A stretch of DNA of 5,200 bases from JBDHRG01 sp039807445 (GTDB lineage Bacteria > Pseudomonadota > Gammaproteobacteria > Competibacterales > Competibacteraceae). Each line of letters starts with the position of its first letter. Within the stretch, counting starts at the first letter, position 1. The notes below the pieces were generated by a model that did not search any database, was not told the DNA's origin, and worked only from the letters and a program-made list of their open reading frames with translations. The DNA lies in assembly GCA_039807445.1 (NCBI GenBank), contig JBDHRG010000245.1, positions 1 to 5,200 of the forward strand. Reading direction: 5' to 3'. A program made the translations under genes and the position numbers. Shown here piece by piece: positions 4,879-5,200 of the stretch.

Positions 4879-5117
4879 CGCTGGTGCAGCGGCACGAAGG
4901 CGCGCAGTTCGCGCTCGCCGTAGCGCAGCGTGCCGATCTTCTGCGCGAGCAGCTCGGCACCGTTGCGGTTGATGTCGAACTCGGCGAAGGCCAGCAGCCC
5001 GCGCGGATCGCCCTCGTCGCGGATTTCGACCCTGCCGACCGGGCCCAGCACCGCGAGCACGTGGCGCAGCCCCTCGGCAGTGGCGTCTCCCGGCAGGTTG
5101 GCGATGACGATGCGCAT
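4875..5117 (-). CDS. Small RRM-type RNA-binding protein with degenerate RNP motifs
   Basis: The 80-residue minus-strand product is one RNA-recognition-motif domain with almost nothing added. Strand 1 (MRIVIANLP, RNP2-like at residues 3-8) is followed by helix DATAEGLRHVLAVLG (11-25), strand 2 VGRVEIRDEGD, and strand 3 RGLLAFAEFD (39-48, RNP1-like). A second helix (NGAELLAQKIG) and the strand YGERELRAFVPLH close the fold. Of the three aromatic residues that usually stack on RNA bases, only F44 of RNP1 is present. The RNP2 position is V4 and the other RNP1 position is L42, so RNA binding may be weak or of another kind. Bacterial single-RRM proteins of this size occur in many proteobacteria and cyanobacteria, mostly with unknown roles. 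The ATG at 5117 has GGAGGG three bases upstream. Its TAG stop (read 4877-4875) overlaps the folA stop. Confidence 0.8.
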   Translation of the reverse strand: MRIVIANLPGDATAEGLRHVLAVLGPVGRVEIRDEGDPRGLLAFAEFDINRNGAELLAQKIGTLRYGERELRAFVPLHQR

Positions 5118-5120
5118 GTT

Positions 5121-5126
5121 CCCTCC
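5121..5126 (-). promoter_or_regulatory. Ribosome binding site of the RRM gene
   Basis: Read on the minus strand this is GGAGGG, three bases before the ATG at 5117. It supports this start over the longer overlapping minus-strand frames. Its context GGAGGGAACATG is identical to that of the RAM gene at 4101-4112. Confidence 0.7.
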
Positions 5127-5183
5127 CCATCGAAACGCAGCCCGGGCATCGGATCCGCCAAGCCTAACAGACGAGGGCGCCTG

Positions 5184-5199
5184 AAACGGGGCGGCCCCG
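5184..5199 (-). terminator. Candidate intrinsic terminator of a minus-strand gene to the right
   Basis: On the minus strand a CGGGG-CCG-CCCCG hairpin (5199-5187) is followed at once by TTT (5186-5184). The stem is perfect but only five pairs, and the T-run is very short. It would end a transcript coming from beyond the right edge of the window. The sequence to the right is missing, so a longer stem or an opposite-strand terminator cannot be judged. Confidence 0.25.
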
Positions 5200-5200
5200 G

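Noticed and set aside
5161..5187. Promoter-like TAGGCT (minus strand) with a weak GTTTCA 15 bases upstream, before the RRM gene
   Set aside because: Only three of six bases match in each box and the spacing is short; too weak to list as a promoter, although one is expected somewhere in 5118-5200.

Overview
The window is compact, very GC-rich (roughly 70% by eye) bacterial DNA packed with short housekeeping genes. The recognisable order pdxA-rsmA-(tal)-apaG-(methyltransferase)-apaH-(RAM protein)-folA, together with the protein sequences, suggests a betaproteobacterium, most likely of the Rhodocyclales type (Azoarcus/Thauera-like). That placement is inferred from remembered gene order and sequence flavour, not from a search.

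Layout. Positions 1-122 hold the last 39 codons of pdxA (vitamin B6 synthesis). A GC-rich inverted-repeat element (about 131-203) fills the gap before rsmA (226-1029, 16S rRNA dimethyltransferase). rsmA overlaps by 4 bases a transaldolase gene (1026-2153). Next come apaG (2165-2551), a small SAM-dependent methyltransferase of unknown substrate (2551-3150), and apaH (3170-4018, diadenosine tetraphosphatase). A 91-base gap contains a degenerate stem-loop with a short tandem repeat. It is followed by a stand-alone Lrp/AsnC ligand-binding (RAM) protein (4110-4388) and, four bases later, folA (4393-4878, dihydrofolate reductase). On the minus strand a small RRM-type RNA-binding protein (4875-5117) converges on folA, and the two stop codons overlap. 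No gap exceeds 300 bases.

How it works together. All genes up to folA point the same way with overlaps or very short gaps, so one or two long transcripts with translational coupling are likely. The core is the ancestral pdxA-rsmA-apaG-apaH cluster known from E. coli, where folA is also a neighbour. Here three extra genes are interleaved: tal, the methyltransferase and the RAM protein. The functions cover ribosome maturation, pentose phosphate metabolism, removal of Np4N nucleotides or RNA caps, and folate reduction.

I see no mobile element, CRISPR array, tRNA or rRNA, and no convincingly novel multi-gene system. The most interesting points are the interleaved genes, the Gln in place of the usual His in the first ApaH metal motif, the two intergenic stem-loop elements, and the overlapping convergent stops of folA and the RRM gene.
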